NCBI GenBank assembly: GCA_003537575.1
Contig: DPRS01000047.1
Coordinates: 55,063 to 119,062, forward strand
Reading direction: 5' to 3'
DNA from: Oxalobacteraceae bacterium
GTDB lineage: Bacteria > Pseudomonadota > Gammaproteobacteria > Burkholderiales > Burkholderiaceae_D
Length of the DNA: 64,000 nucleotides
The notes beneath the pieces are model-generated. The model made no database searches. It worked only from the letters and a program-made list of their open reading frames with translations, and was not told where the DNA came from. A program made the position numbers and the translations under genes. Position 1 is the stretch's first letter. The number at the start of each line of letters is the position of its first letter. Positions 63,254 to 64,000 of this stretch are shown in pieces.

Positions 63254-64000
63254 ATGAGCAGATTAGGTCCATCCGTCAGCTGCATGGATCTGGAGGGAGT
63301 CTTGAATGCCTCTCCATTTCCATACGTTATCCTTTCAACTGATCATGTAATCCTTGGCGCCAATAAGGCTTATCTTCGCTTGTCCGGCCGTCCGCGGGAA
63401 GAGTTGGTGGCGCGCAATATGTTTGATGCCTTTCCGCCCGACCCGGACAATCCGGACCATACAAGTCTGGAAATGTTGCGTGCATCGTTCAACCGGGCGA
63501 TCGCCATGCGTCAGCCAGATTATCTCGGCATGGTTCATTACAATATCGCACGCTCAACACCGAACGGCCCGATCTACGAGGAACGCTACTGGAGCATCAT
63601 CCATACTCCGGTGCTCGATGAGCAGGGCGAGGTGGCTTTCCTGTTTCAGAATGCGATCGACGTGACCGAACTGGTCAAGCTGGAACGGCAGGGACATGGC
63701 AGGCCGGCGCAGGATAACGTTGCCTATCAGATCGCCGGTAGCGTATACAGCCGTGCGCAGGCGCTTGAGGAGACGAACCGTCTGCTGGACAAGGAGCGCG
63801 AGCACATGCGCAACATGTTCCGCCAGGCGCCCGGCTTCGTCGGCATCACCTACGGCCCACAGCATACGATCGACATGGCCAACGAGGCGTTCTACCAGCT
63901 CGTTGGCCATCGCGACATCATCGGCAAGCCGGTGTTAAGTGGCCTGCCGGAGCTGAATGTGCAGGGTTACGGCCGCCTGCTGGACCAGGTGTACCAGACC
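63254..64000 (+). CDS. PAS-domain signalling protein, likely sensor histidine kinase (partial)
   Basis: The first 249 residues of a gene running off the right edge. Residues 10-135 are a PAS fold (LEGVLNASPFPYVILSTDHVILGANKAYLRLSGRPREELVARNMFDAFPPDP; YWSIIHTPVLDEQGEVAFLFQNAIDVTELVKLE). A linker coiled coil follows (SVYSRAQALEETNRLLDKEREHM), and a second PAS starts near residue 192 (MFRQAPGFVGITYGPQHTIDMANEAFYQLVG). This layout is typical of hybrid sensor histidine kinases; the kinase domain is not visible, so the output is inferred. No membrane segment in the visible part. Confidence 0.75.
   Translation, partial: MSRLGPSVSCMDLEGVLNASPFPYVILSTDHVILGANKAYLRLSGRPREELVARNMFDAFPPDPDNPDHTSLEMLRASFNRAIAMRQPDYLGMVHYNIARSTPNGPIYEERYWSIIHTPVLDEQGEVAFLFQNAIDVTELVKLERQGHGRPAQDNVAYQIAGSVYSRAQALEETNRLLDKEREHMRNMFRQAPGFVGITYGPQHTIDMANEAFYQLVGHRDIIGKPVLSGLPELNVQGYGRLLDQVYQT

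Overview
The window is GC-rich chromosomal DNA of a Gram-negative betaproteobacterium, most likely Burkholderiales close to Oxalobacteraceae (the Herbaspirillum/Janthinobacterium/Collimonas area). This placement rests on gene content: paired cyanophycin synthetases with a DUF1854/ABC transporter module, an extracellular PHB depolymerase, a beta-ketoadipate operon under an IclR regulator, an AhpC/AhpF pair, a RIO1-like kinase and a SUV3-like helicase. I see no rRNA, tRNA, CRISPR array, intact insertion sequence or prophage.

Layout. 1-5.2 kb: a MacAB-type efflux pump (macB cut by the left edge) faces away from a BaeS/BaeR-like two-component system. 5.4-7.2 kb: secreted PHB depolymerase with a hairpin-rich leader and a strong terminator. 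7.4-10.9 kb: NitT/TauT-type ABC operon with two unrelated binding proteins and an internal hairpin-U-tract. 10.9-15.1 kb: acyltransferase, DUF2244, SDR, SRPBCC and small membrane or unknown genes, with a 104-bp palindromic element. 15.2-21.7 kb: SOS-type dinB, a queuosine-salvage-like protein, PPK2, an Lrp regulator divergent from leuA, and an IclR regulator. 22.0-27.5 kb: pcaI-pcaJ-pcaF, an orphan binding protein, catC, a yciI-like gene and pcaD, driven by a near-consensus sigma70 promoter with a 44-bp palindrome at the expected transcription start.

27.6-32.4 kb: PBP1a, a methyltransferase and a small HTH/coiled-coil protein. 32.7-35.8 kb: a 1039-residue protein joining a predicted winged helix, about 480 residues of charged helix, one membrane segment and an AsmA-like periplasmic domain. 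This is the most unusual gene in the window. 35.9-43.6 kb: PilZ protein, small unknowns, DMT exporter, DUF6064 protein, Tat-type aldo/keto reductase, sialidase-fold protein, metallophosphoesterase and secreted acetamidase/formamidase. 43.8-51.6 kb: cyanophycin locus, with an ABC exporter carrying its own zinc ribbon plus DUF1854 on one strand, divergent from cphA' (no P-loop) and cphA.

51.9-57.2 kb: diguanylate cyclase, ahpC, ahpF separated by a REP-like element, a 48-residue DUF3149 membrane protein behind a perfect FNR-type box, RIO kinase and a small unknown. 57.5-60.4 kb: a decayed accessory patch with a NERD-helicase stub, AraC regulator, orphan NuoB, broken DUF899 gene and SRPBCC membrane protein. 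60.7-64 kb: cupin, SUV3-like helicase and a PAS-domain signalling protein cut by the right edge.

Taken together the genes describe a soil-type heterotroph that stores nitrogen and carbon (cyanophycin), scavenges external PHB, feeds aromatic breakdown products into central metabolism, and handles envelope and peroxide stress. Function calls come from reading translated motifs and family knowledge only; no database search was run.
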